Assembly: GCA_028023455.1 (NCBI GenBank)
Contig: JAQFVV010012994.1
Span: 248,001 to 312,000, forward strand
Length of the DNA stretch: 64,000 nucleotides
From: Epiperipatus broadwayi
Taxonomy: Eukaryota > Onychophora > Udeonychophora > Euonychophora > Peripatidae
Reading direction: 5' to 3'
Shown here: positions 24,521 to 34,650 of the stretch, one piece after another
Numbering within the stretch: position 1 is the stretch's first letter
How the letters are laid out: each line of letters starts with the position of its first letter
Position numbers and translations under genes: made by a program
The notes under the pieces: model-generated
Seen by the model: only the letters and a program-made list of their open reading frames with translations
Database searches by the model: none
Told to the model about the DNA's origin: nothing

Positions 24521-24937
24521 CTTCAACAGATATGCTATAAACATGCTTATGTGACAGCCAATCAGGTGTAATAATGACAGCACATGGACCTCTCAATTCT
24601 CAAACACAAGTCAGAACTATCAGAAAAAGATGGGACTCCATCTTCATCTATGCTTCAATTTATATATAAATAAGTCAGACTCAAGCATTTTGAACTAAGA
24701 GTGTGAAACTTAAATACCTTCACATTTAATTCACTAAATATTACATATAAATAAACAGTCTTAGTTCAAAATGCTTGAGTCTGGCTTATTTATATATAAA
24801 TTGAGGTATAGAAGAAGGTGGGTCCCATCTTTTTCTTATAGTTCTGACTTGTGTTTGAGAATTGAGAGGTCCGTGTGCTGTCATTATTACACCTGATTGG
24901 CTGTCACATAAGCATGTTTAAAGCGTATCTGTTGAAG
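24521..24937. mobile_element. 417-bp imperfect foldback element
   Basis: Arms 24521-24704 and 24754-24937 (184 bp each) pair with roughly ten mismatches; the loop is about 50 bp. The ends are CTTCAACAG and CTGTTGAAG. The inner arms hold CTCAAGCATTTTGAACTAAG and its complement. No frame and no clear target duplication. It lies 480 bp upstream of an FNTA exon. Confidence 0.75.
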
Positions 24938-25414
24938 AATTAAATAAGTGTAATGAATTAAACTGACATGCAATGCCATTCCGGAATTCGAGGAGCTTTT
25001 ATTTATTTTCTTGTTATATCATAAAAATAATCTTTGCTGAAAGTAATGGAAAGCATGGGAAAGAAGAATGCTGGCCATAATGAAGAGAGAGAGAGAAAGA
25101 AATGAATGATAAGTTCAGTTTAGTATTTGTAACATAACTGTAAAGAGGGGGAAAAAGATATCATTTAACAGAACTAGAATACTTCATGCTTGACTATCAG
25201 TATTGTCTCAGATTGGTTTTATGGATTATACAAAAAAAAATTATTATAAAATTTATGAAGTATTTGACAAGCTTTTTTCTCAATAAGTTCAGCTTAACTA
25301 TTTTATATTAAAAATATCTTCTTGCATATGTTAATAAAATGGTGAATTTTTTTTTTATTTATTAAAGTATGTATTTGATATATTGTGTCATTTCTTTTTT
25401 GTCTGAGTATATAG

Positions 25415-25525
25415 GCATCATCGGCGGGTATTATTGGAATGGTTACAAGATCCATCTCAAGAATTAAAATTAACAGAAGGCGTTTTAAGGCTAGATGCCA
25501 AAAATTATCATGCTTGGCAACATAG
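25415..25525 (+). CDS. FNTA: FNTA exon: PPTA repeat with [10 protein letters not shown] motif
   Basis: Continues the alpha subunit after a 19.2-kb intron. It opens [17 protein letters not shown] and closes [10 protein letters not shown], with the last Arg codon split AG|G. It is near-identical in pattern to the mammalian HHRRVLVEWLRDPSQEL...[10 protein letters not shown] stretch. The KNYHAW motif carries the His matching H201 of the mammalian protein, which lies near the catalytic site. Acceptor AG is at 25413-25414 and the donor is gtaag at 25526. Length is 111 bp, one base plus 36 codons plus two bases, which agrees in phase with both neighbours. Confidence 0.96.
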   Translation, partial: ASSAGIIGMVTRSISRIKINRRRFKARCQKLSCLAT

Positions 25526-25611
25526 GTAAGCCATTATTAGAATAAATTCAATTGTGTATAATTGATGCATTTCACAATTTTCTGATTTTTAAAACTTTTA
25601 TTGTTTTTAAG

Positions 25612-25773
25612 GCAGTGGGTCATGAAAGAATTCAACATTTGGGAGGGAGAATTGGAATTTATCAACACACTTCTAAATCAGGATGTACGCAATAATTCAG
25701 CTTGGAATCAACGCTATTTTGTCATCACTAATACAACAAAATTTTCTAATGAAGTTTTAAGAAGAGAAATCAA
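25612..25773 (+). CDS. FNTA: FNTA exon: PPTA repeat with [14 protein letters not shown] motif
   Basis: Encodes [16 protein letters not shown] through [19 protein letters not shown] to LRREIK. It is separated from the previous exon by only 86 bp (25526-25611), while the other introns are 9-19 kb. The segment is the best-conserved part of the family: the mammalian counterpart reads [19 protein letters not shown]. The exon starts with the last base of an Arg codon and ends with two bases of a Lys codon (AA|A); the donor is gtaag at 25774. Length is 162 bp. The stretch after ITNTT is family-variable and corresponds to the loop before the next helical pair. Confidence 0.96.
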
Positions 25774-26764
25774 GTAAGAAATATTTTTTAAGTACTAATA
25801 AAAAAAAGTTTTCTATTTATATGCGAGTGTATAAATTTAAAATTATTGTTAAATACTTTATATAATAGACTATTTACATTGAATCTGTTAAAGCCTTTGA
25901 TGACCGATGTCACTTAAATTGACTTTTTTTATTCAATGTCATAATTGTTTGTGTAAATATGAATTTCAAATATTCTTTCTGTTTTTCCCATGTGTAAAGA
26001 GACTATTCATGTTGAAAAAAATCAGTAGATGGGTGGGATTTTGTCCTCATTACTATTTTACACATAATATTCAACATGCACAATACATAAAATCAAACAA
26101 TTAGAATCTTTTTTTTCAGACTCCACCTAGTAATGTTTTTTTTTTTTTGCATAAATGGTCTTTTCTCTGATGTTATATACTAGAAAACTTATAAAAATAT
26201 TCATGATTAACACACGTATGGCCTTCAAAATTTTGCAGTTGTAAGTTAATGATTAAAATGAGGCTAATAATATAACTATTTAATAATAATTATATGAAAG
26301 TTCAAATTTTAATATTTTATTCTTAATGCAGTTTTTAATTTCAATGAAATATGGCTACTACCATTAATGAATATTACATAATTGATGTACTGATTTTGAG
26401 TTCATCCAAAGAATATGACTTTGATAAATAAACAAGTGTTTTGATTAGCAAATAAAATTAAAAAGAAGCATTATAATAGGGTTAAAATAGGACGTTACAA
26501 TGGCCGAGTTGATCTGCTCAACTGAATCATATGTTTAGAAAGATAATATTTTACAAACATCAAAAGAAAAATCAGATTTTTGTAGATAAAATTTTTATAT
26601 AAAATGGTTTAAATTTCTTATAATTTTTACTAAATAATTATCTTATTTGTATATTTCTGTTATTAATATTTAAACCAAAATTCAGGATTTTCTGATTACA
26701 CTGAATATATATATATACATGTGCTTGCAGATAGATGCTGTTATGTAATACAATTTTATATTTA

Positions 26765-27065
26765 AACAGGCAAAACTCTTCATATAGTAGTGCCACCCTG
26801 TGCCAACCAGAGTAATCAATGGATGCCAGAAGGCTTGGGCATAAAATCCCCATCTAGTGCCTACTCATTCAATATCCCCAGACTAGTTTCTGGTTTGTGG
26901 CCTTCGTCAGTGAGGAGCCCTGCACCTAGAACTTAGGATCTAATGCAACCCTCCAGCAGCCAAAACTAGTCTGGAGATGTTGAATGAGTAGGCACTAGAT
27001 GGGGATTTATGCACAAGCCTTCTGCCATCCATTGATGATTCTGTTTGGGACGGGGTGGCACTACT
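26765..27065. repeat. Foldback copy of a dispersed repeat next to the CR1-like LINE
   Basis: Left arm from 26786 (AGTAGTGCCACC) and right arm ending 27065 (GGTGGCACTACT) pair over about 115 bp, including CCAGACTAGTTT and ACTAGTCTGG. The loop contains GTGGCCTTCGTCAGTGAGGAG. The left arm and loop recur at 28812-29030 in the same direction. The right arm stops exactly where the LINE leader begins. Confidence 0.7.
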
Positions 27066-27209
27066 GTAACGTTTGGGAGGTCTAAGGTCGGAAAACACGT
27101 GGTTATAGTTTGATCGGTTTTGAAAGGAAGTAAAAGTTTTTATTTTTCAGTGTAAAGGAGGTTTGAAGAAAAGGAGAGGTATTATAAAGTCAAATATAGA
27201 ATAGATGAC

Positions 27210-27404
27210 TTGGAAAATAAGAAGATGGATTGCATTTGTATTACACAATGTTTATATAATCAGCAGAAAGGAATTAGGCGTGCTCTGGTAGAATGTACAG
27301 TATGTGCTGAGGTGTATCACTTGAAATGTTTGAATAAGAATAGGAAGGGTGTAACAGGTTTCTGGTTATGTAGTAAGTGTGTAAATGTGATAAAAGAGGT
27401 GTGA
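27210..27404 (+). pseudogene. CR1-like ORF1 start: PHD zinc finger
   Basis: Codes MENKKMDCICITQC and goes on with VECTVCAEVYHLKCLNKN and GFWLCSKCVNV. This gives the PHD layout: an N-terminal Cys cluster, the pair CTVC, His and Cys of YHLKC, an aromatic before the last pair, and CSKC. All expected zinc ligands are present, unlike the copy at 229-813. A TGA after KEV stands where that copy has a Lys codon, so the protein is cut before the coiled coil. PHD fingers read histone tails in other proteins; their role in LINE ORF1 is not settled. Confidence 0.75.
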
Positions 27405-27734
27405 AAGTGGTTTCTAAGTGTAGGTAATCTAGAGAGAAAGTCAGGGGAAAGGGATCAAAATGTAGTTAAGGAAGATAGGACAGAAAATGGTTTTAGTGGA
27501 GTGTCAGGAGATATGGGTGGAGAAAGTAGTAGTGCAATGGAGATAATTAGCCAGAGAATAAGTAAGATAGAGGAAGAAGTCAAAGATGTAGAAGTAAAAT
27601 TTAAAATTGTTAGACGAAGTGTGGGCAGATAAAGGAATTATTGAGTAGGAATGGTAAGGAAGAAATGGATAAGGAGGTCCAGAAAGTGGTAGAAAATGTT
27701 ACAGATGGAGTAGAAAAAGTAGACTGTGAGACAG

Positions 27735-28215
27735 TATTGATAGGAGATTCACTAATTTGAGAATTTTGGGGATATAATTGCAAGGGAAAATAAAATCAGG
27801 TATGTAAGAGTATGTTTGCCTGGAGCTAGAATTAGGGAGGTGACAAATAAAGTAAGAAAGCAAGGTAATAGAGACGTGTTTGTTATGGTAAGGACTAATA
27901 ATTTGTCAGAGCCATCAGAGAGAGTAATGGAGGAGTACATAGAATTGATTAGAAATTTGAGTAAGATTAAAGGAAGAGTAGGTGTAGTTGGATTATTACC
28001 AAGATTTGACAAGGGGCATTTGTTAGATAGGACATGTTCTATAAATGAGAGATTGAAAAAATTGTGTGAGAGAAATAGTTATGTTTGTTGATTTATGGTA
28101 TTGGTTTATTGGAAAGAGGGAATTATATAATAAAGATGGATTGCACTTAGGAAAACAAGGAAGTGAAGTTTTAGGGAGTCTGATATTTAAAGAATATAAT
28201 TCGGGAAACTTTTAA
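27735..28215 (+). pseudogene. CR1-like ORF1 SGNH/GDSL esterase domain
   Basis: VLIGDSLI at about 27735-27758 gives block I with the nucleophile Ser. VRTNNL near 27885-27904 stands where the sister copy at the window start reads IGTNNL, so the oxyanion Gly is replaced by Arg. DGLHLGKQGSEVLGSLIF at 28135-28188 gives block V with the Asp and His. The middle reads RIREVTNKVRKQGNRDVF and GRVGVVGLLPRFDKGHLL. Stops follow the GDS motif and the NSYVC segment. The domain is typical of ORF1 in CR1-type LINEs. Confidence 0.75.
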
Positions 28216-28429
28216 AGGGGGGTGGGCTTTTAATTGTAGTATTATCAAAAAGAAGAAGAATGGATGGGATGTAAGAAATAAGCAAAAGATAGTTGTTTTT
28301 AGATAGTGTAGATGTGGAGAGGGAATGGATCTATAAGATTAATGGCAAGAAATTTTTTTATAAATGTAACGGAGAAGAAAGAATCAAAAGAATTTATAAA
28401 AGAGTAGTTAGGAAAGAAGAAATGTTAAA

Positions 28430-28770
28430 ATTGGGTATTTGAATATGCAAGGTGGTAGGAGACCAGAAAAGTGGCTGGAATTAAAGCAATTGAAAATGAA
28501 GAGTTTGAGCTATTAGCAGTAGTGGAAACATCTGAATGAAGAAGAAGATTTTATTTTGGAAGATTTGGCATGGCAGGGTATAAATAAAAAAGAAAGAAGG
28601 GATGGTGGTATAGGTGTTATATCGAAAAAGTATTTAAATATTGTTAGATGTCAAGAACATTTGTGGTTTTAAATAAGGTTGGCTGTAGTATATATATAGC
28701 CACTGGAGATAATCAAACTGTAATGGAGTGGAACAGTAGCATATATGAATACCTAGTTAAGGATATACAG
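28430..28770 (+). pseudogene. CR1-like ORF2 endonuclease, N-terminal part
   Basis: Starts with LGI-type text then NMQGGRRPEKWLELKQLK and ELLAVVETSE, the first two blocks of an APE-type endonuclease (N-x-x-G and the catalytic Glu of V-E-T). Frame changes follow within the next 100 bp; RDGGIGVISKKYLNI and IATGDNQTVMEWNSSIYEY are readable in other frames. It is interrupted after about 28770 by a repeat copy. Confidence 0.65.
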
Positions 28771-29120
28771 TCACATGACCACATCTCCAATACTAGCGCA
28801 TAATTGTTTATAAACAAAGCAAAGCAAAACTCCATATAGTAGTGCCACCTGTGCTAAACAGAGTAATCAATGGATGCCAGAAGGCTTGTGCATAAAATCC
28901 CTATCTAATGCCTACTCATCCAATATCCCCAGACTAGTTTCTGGCTTGTGGCCTTCGTCAGTGAGGAGCTTTGGATCTGAGAGCACTGCATCTAGATCTT
29001 AGGATCTAATGCAACCCTCTAGCAACCACCTTTTATCTCTACTTAACTACAAAACTATGAGCATGAAATTGAAAACACAAAAAATATTTTCAATCTAAGC
29101 TCAATAGCTTATATAGTCAT
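28771..29120 (+). repeat. Dispersed repeat inserted in the LINE endonuclease
   Basis: 28812-29030 matches 26765-26965 (ATATAGTAGTGCCACC, GGATGCCAGAAGGCTTG, GTGGCCTTCGTCAGTGAGGAG). It has the left arm and loop only; the right foldback arm is absent and other sequence follows. The endonuclease reading resumes at about 29145 with GKRIMVIGDMNG, so this is an insertion into the LINE. TATAC occurs at both sides (28763 region and 29138 region) and may be the target duplication. Confidence 0.65.
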
Positions 29121-29144
29121 ATGGGTCTGAACTCAGTTCAGCAC

Positions 29145-29430
29145 CTATACAAGGGGAAGAGAATAATGGTTATAGGGGATATGAATGGGCATATTGAAGA
29201 AATTGATGATGTAGATAATAAGAATGGTCAATTTTTGAAGGAATTTTGTCAAAGAGTGAATTTGAGAATAGGGAATTTATCAAATATTTATGAGGACAAT
29301 ATACATGGTCTAGGAATAATATATTTCACACAATAGATTATGTATAGGTAGAGAAAGAAGGAAGGAATAAAATACGGCAAATTAAGGTGTTTGATAATGA
29401 AGAGAGAGTATGTAATAGTGGTCATAGCTT
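29145..29430 (+). pseudogene. CR1-like ORF2 endonuclease, C-terminal part
   Basis: KGKRIMVIGDMNGHIEEID at 29149-29205 has the catalytic G-D-x-N motif. A stretch equivalent to T-W-S-R-N is shifted by a frame change near 29305, then TIDYV is readable near 29330-29345. The final SDH-type motif is represented by CNSGHSL near 29410-29430, so the Asp appears replaced by Gly. Confidence 0.65.
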
Positions 29431-29436
29431 ATAGAA

Positions 29437-30603
29437 ATGGTTAGTAATGTGCTGGAGAATAGAAATAAAAATAGAAACAATAGTGAAAGATGTGGATGGA
29501 GAGTGAATGATAAGAATAAGTTGGAAGATTACAAAATACAAGTTGAAGAAGCCATGGAACGGTTGGTTGAGGATGAGTATAAGGACTGGTATGGTGAAAT
29601 AGAAAAAGTGGCAAATAGGGTTTTAGGTGAGAATATGCCGAAAAATAAAAAAATGAGAGTTAGTAAGTGTAAAAGAGAGGAAAGAAGCATGTAGAGAATA
29701 TAAATGTGCTATTAAGAACAAAGAAAGTGAAAAAGATATTAATGCTAAATGGGAAAAGTACTTAGAAAAGAAGAAGTTGGCTAAAATGGATAATTATAGA
29801 GAGAGAATGAAGTTGAGTAGTAAATTGTTGGAGGATATTAATAAAAGTGGAAGAGATGGGAGTAAAAAAATTTGGAATTACATTAAAAGGAGAAATGTAG
29901 GGGAGAGAAAGATAGTATTAATAAATGATAAGGGAATAGAGTATAGCTCTAGAGAAGAATTAGAGAGAATCTTAAATAGATATGTAATGGATATAGAAAA
30001 GATGTTAGATGTAAAGGATTTACTGATAGAAAACATGAAAGCATTTAGTAATGGGAATATTAGGTTCACAAAAAATGAACTGAATGAGGCAGGGAAGAGA
30101 TTGAAAAGTGGAAAGGCAAAAGGTTTAGATGGATGGACAGCAGAGATGGTAATGAATTTAGGGTGTGGAGCAAAAGTAAAGTTATTATCATGTTTTAATA
30201 ATATGATAGCACAGAAGAGAGTTTTTCCAGATAGTTAGAGTAATACAATGGTAAGATTATTATTTAAAGGAAAGGATAAGGATCATAGAAAATTAAATAA
30301 TTATAGACCGTTAGCGGTAACATCAGTTTTATATAAAGTTTTCTCAATATATAGTGGCTTGGAAGAGTTGTAAAATGGATGGAAGAGAATAATGTAGTGG
30401 GGGAAATGCAAGGAAGTTTTAGGTCAGATAGACATATAGAAGATAGTTTATTTGTAATTACACAACTTATGGATATGAGTGGGAATTCAGGTAGATCATT
30501 ATATCTGAGTTTTATAGCTATAGAAAGGGCATATGATAGAGTAAATAAAAGTAGATTATGGAACTATTTTAAAACTTGTAAATTGAAGCTTTAAAATAGT
30601 TCC
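29437..30603 (+). pseudogene. CR1-like ORF2 reverse transcriptase, N-terminal half
   Basis: Three frames in order: 29437-29694, 29777-30238 and 30379-30594. Readable motifs are ELNEAGKRLKSGKAKGLDGW (finger region), LNNYRPLAVTSVLYKVFS near 30290-30345 in a shifted frame, EMQGSFRSDRHIEDSLFV, and motif A as SFIAIERAYDRVNKSRLW. In motif A the first catalytic Asp is Ala, so this copy cannot polymerise even apart from its truncation. The FADD motif is missing. A palindrome of 14-bp arms (30560-30573 with 30590-30603) marks the end of the element. Confidence 0.75.
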
Positions 30604-30737
30604 ATCACATTAAAAGGGCAAATAAATAATATTTTCTGAAAAAAACAATTCTATATTATTTTTATTATATATATAATTATTGCTGTTATATAAAGATATT
30701 TTATATTATATTGTGTGATTTATTTAACTATACATAT

Positions 30738-33185
30738 TGTACCGGTATAAATCCACCACGCTTACTCATACACAGTACCCGAGTTCAAACCCAGTCCACG
30801 TTTAAGAATAAATTCCAAAAGAATAAACAAATACAAATGATGATCAACAGCACAGGGTTATCCCTTTACTAGCTCAACTCAGAACACAGAATTTAAGTTT
30901 TAGATGAATAGGAATCGGACGGTCATTAATGTAATGTATATATTTAAGTTGTCAATACAGACAGTAGGTGACTAAATAGACTTCGAGAGTAATGAGGTGG
31001 AAGACACAAAATTAGAGTAAATAAATTGTTTAATAACAAATAGAAAGCATAAAAACATAGTATTCAAAAGTACGGTAAGATTTCCATAAATATTCTATTA
31101 TAATTAGCTACTAGTCTTTAGTAATCATTTTACCTGGAAAACAAACTCATACCAATATTTGTGTAGTGAAATGATTGACGGGTGACTAAGGGAATCAGAG
31201 CATTTGAGCATTGAAAATATTTATCTATGATTTTTATTAAGTTATTTTATTCGAATAGATTCGAACCGTTGCGTGTACGAATAGTTGGAGGGTGGTTTCG
31301 TATAACTATGATATCTAAGATTGATGTACTAGTGGTTGCCTAGATTGAAGAGCCCTACAGTAATCACTTGCGGTGCATCAACGGAATACCGGGCGGCTTG
31401 TACTTTGACAAGGCTTAATGCCCCCACGTAGTTCCGGGACACTACAACCAGCCGGGATCATTTCGAAACCCGGTGATCCAAGAGATAACCTGGGAAAGAA
31501 TTGCTTTCTTCCCCATATGGTAGTATGGCGAGACGCTAACTTCGGCAAAAGGAAGGCATTGCCACAGTCATCGAGGGTGAGTGCTTGAAGTGGATTTGAA
31601 AAGGAATTATACCAAACCTGGGTAATCACTTCGTATATTTCTGCGCAACAGGCTGAGATAACTATTCCAATAAAACATGGCGGAATCAAACTGACCGCGA
31701 AAGCAATAATTAATTAAGTTTACTCTGAAACCCTTAACTCCCACAGGTCGTTCAGGCGGTAGCGATTATAACAAATTATACACTGAGAACGATTTCTCAT
31801 TTCATGTAGGAAACTAAGATAATAAACTTAAAACCCTTTACATATTTAAGATTGAAGTATCGGTTACAATGGTATGACAAAACTAAAAAAAACATAATAA
31901 AGTGATTTAATATCTGCCAACTCAATATATGAAATAATCTTTACTTTAACAACGAACTTCCTTTTAAAACAACTATAATCAATATTATAAACTAATTTAA
32001 AACAGAGTTGGGAAATATTTCTATTGGCATCGTTTGTTTATAGCATAAGTAAATAAAGAAAAAAAATATAAATGTCTTCATTTGAATTATTATTAGTAGA
32101 TACAATATTTACAAACTATTTTCTAAAGACTAGAGCAGAGGAAAAGGAGAAAAGAAAATTTACTGACAGGTTTGAAACAGTAGCGTTATAAACGAAACAA
32201 AAAACTTACATGTGATTCATTTGATTGACAGATTAACTTATAACATTAAGCTCGGGAGAAAGTTAAAAGTTCATGTAACACAGTTACCCTTCCTTCTTCA
32301 TCCGGCTTGGCTTCTTACGATAGTATTTCTGACGAACGTAGGCGCGCATTTGAAATCTACTTGGAAGGCATAGTCAATTTGGAGATTGGAAGCTGGAAAT
32401 TGTGAAGCACATAAAACATGATCAGTCAGCGGCACAAAGATTCAAATTGGCGGGACAGAGATCAGCTCCTGGCACTTAGCCCATCGACATTACGGTTTAC
32501 TGTTGGACTTCTTAACAAAAGTTGGAGAGATTTCTCTAGCAACTGCTTTGCTATTTTGAGATGATCTACTCCCAGCCACGTCAAAAGTTAGAATGTTAGT
32601 TTTTTTCTCCGATGGCCACGGTTGACCTTTTTGTCTGGTTTTTGTTTTAGGCTCCGCCTACTTTTCTCTAGCCTTCAGCAATCCAGCTTGACCATACAAT
32701 ATCAATTATCCATTTCCATTGTTCCGTTTTCAGCTATCTTTAACTTTAATATGCAATTTTAAATTGACAAAGTAATTACAAATATAAATTCCTTATCTAA
32801 TTTCGAATACAACTCAATTACTCTATACATTTGTACAATACAGATTTTAATTAAAACCACTGATCAAAGGAATGTGACTTTTGATCAGTATTTTTAAACG
32901 ACTTTGTATAATTCTAAAAGGCTAAAATTTAAGCAAATACACCCGCAATGAAACTTTTAAATTCAGCTGATATAAATTCACAAACCACGCACACACGAAT
33001 ATTATTTCATGATTTGTGACATTTATGCACGGAATCTTTACATATTTATTTACAAAACATAAAATATATATAGCTCAATTTTTTGTGACTTGAAATGGAA
33101 AAATCCCATTGCGGGCGAATAGTAGTTCGAATTACCGTACTTAAACACATGAAACTAAGATCGGTTCTTCGATCTGTCTGTTTCA
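30738..33185. mobile_element. Possible solo LTR or unknown GC-richer element
   Basis: The block starts TGTACCGGTATA, like TGTAACGGTATA of the 2.1-kb LTR family, and is preceded by ATAT (30734-30737). About 2.4 kb later CTGTTTCA (to 33185) is followed by ATAT (33186-33189). TG...CA ends with a 4-bp duplication and a length near that of the other LTRs favour a solo LTR, but ATAT is common here and the right edge is uncertain. The centre (31.3-31.7 kb) is clearly GC-richer. The 103-codon minus frame at 31378-31689 has no recognisable motif and I do not credit it. Confidence 0.4.
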
Positions 33186-33196
33186 ATATATATAGC

Positions 33197-33214
33197 CACA
33201 CACACACACACACA
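33197..33214. repeat. (CA)9 microsatellite
   Basis: Nine CA units directly after the putative right edge of the 30.7-33.2 kb block. Confidence 0.9.
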
Positions 33215-34333
33215 AATGCAGATACAGGGAAAGTTAATATACTATGTATTTTATTGTGACAAATGTTAAAGGAAAATATGAAAAATATTGATGCTTTTGA
33301 ACTGCTGTGGTAGAAAACACTTTTGAGATTAACATAACCAAATAGATACTTGATCAGATTGAATTTAAATTCTTACTTGGAAACAAAAAACCATATTATG
33401 AAACATTGAAATATTATATACTTTATTTAAAAAATATATAATGTTCAGAAAGGAAATGACTTTAACTATGAAGTGGATGAATGCTACTGTTATATAATGA
33501 ATAAGTCTTTAAGCAACCTGAATAATTAATAGACAGTGGGTCATTATGTAAAAATGCTGGTTATTGATTACCAGGAGTCAGTATCAACTTGATGCATCTA
33601 ATAATAATTATTATTTGCATTAATAACATAAATGAATTATCTCTATCTTGGAAAATGCATTCAAAATTTATTTTATATTGCTGTTGTGGGTTTTGTCAAT
33701 TGAGATGCACATTCAATACCCTAAGAACTAAGTATAATTATTAATATCTTTAATAAGTTAGCGATATAACAAGACTCCATAGATTGACTTATTTCGCTCC
33801 ATATTGTCTTATCTAGAAGACAAAGTGTCAGAAAATCTTATTTATATATTAAAGCCTGCATGCAATAGTATTTAATCATTGTAAACATGTTAGAAAATAA
33901 ATGAAACTGTGAATTCTCATAAACCATCTTTCCACTAAAACAAGACTAATACTTTTTTTACCGATTTTTTTCATTTAATATGTTTCTTAGTTTTTGTTTA
34001 TTAATGTCACCTCTTCTATAATTTTTAAATTAAGACTTACTTGTGGGCTGTGCTTCACTATAATCATATAGTGAATTTATGAAAACTTCTTGAACAGTTG
34101 AATCAATAAACTAGGTTAGCTTGTAAGAAAGCACAAAATTTCTGGATTAATTTTTCATTGAATAAAGAAAAAAAAATTTTGTCTTTCTATTTGAAATGTG
34201 ATTATTTTGAACATTTCTTGGCTTCTCAAGCAATTAAAGTTACAATTATATAAATAACTCTTTGGGTTTTAAATAATAATAATAATTTTGCTTTCTATTA
34301 ACACTAACTGTTTCATTTTGGCTTCATAATTAT

Positions 34334-34650
34334 TTCACAATGGCTACAATGTATTTTTATAAAGTAACCACTACAATCAATATCTGATACTATCCATGAG
34401 AAAACTATTATTTTATAATTAAAGTTGCAAATGGGCATTTAAAATAAATAAAACAATTAAAAATGATTTTTAAATTATTTATTTCAGACTCGAACCTTTA
34501 CTGCACAATTTTCATCAACTACAACATTTTTTATAACATAATTTCTACTGCCGGTATCTGATACTATCCATGTGAAAAGTGTTACTTATGATATAATTAA
34601 AGTTTGAAATCAAGATTTAAAATAAATAAGACAACTAAATTTTCAGCATT
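34334..34650. repeat. 174-bp tandem duplication, diverged
   Basis: TATCTGATACTATCCATG occurs at 34381 and 34555, with similar flanks (tacaat..., ataattaaagtt, ttaaaataaata). Two units. Confidence 0.65.

Larger units (their letters stand above)
6251..25414 (+). other. FNTA intron, 19.2 kb
   Basis: Bounded by the splice sites of two FNTA exons. It contains the hairpin elements at 6.8, 7.0 and 24.5 kb, the rearranged repeat near 8.8 and 18.9 kb, and the LTR element at 12.96-17.74 kb. The stretches 7.5-8.8, 9.3-10.0, 10.6-12.9, 17.75-18.9 and 19.5-24.5 kb are AT-rich with short runs of T, TA or ATT; I see no gene in them. A run of TG and GGGT lies near 9531-9563. Confidence 0.85.
27066..30603 (+). 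mobile_element. CR1-like non-LTR retrotransposon (PHD, esterase, AP endonuclease, partial RT)
   Basis: In order: leader (27066-27209), PHD finger (27210-27404), coiled coil (to about 27720), SGNH esterase (27735-28215), AP-type endonuclease (28430-29430, split by a repeat at about 28770-29120), and the N-terminal half of the reverse transcriptase (29440-30600). Every domain carries stops or frameshifts. The RT ends just past motif A at a short inverted repeat; palm motifs B to E and the zinc knuckle are absent. LINE copies usually lose their 5' end, so loss of the 3' end points to a later deletion or rearrangement. Confidence 0.8.

Noticed and set aside
31378-31689. 103-codon minus-strand frame in the GC-richer block
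   Set aside because: No domain or repeat homology could be recognised. Long frames are expected by chance where GC content rises.
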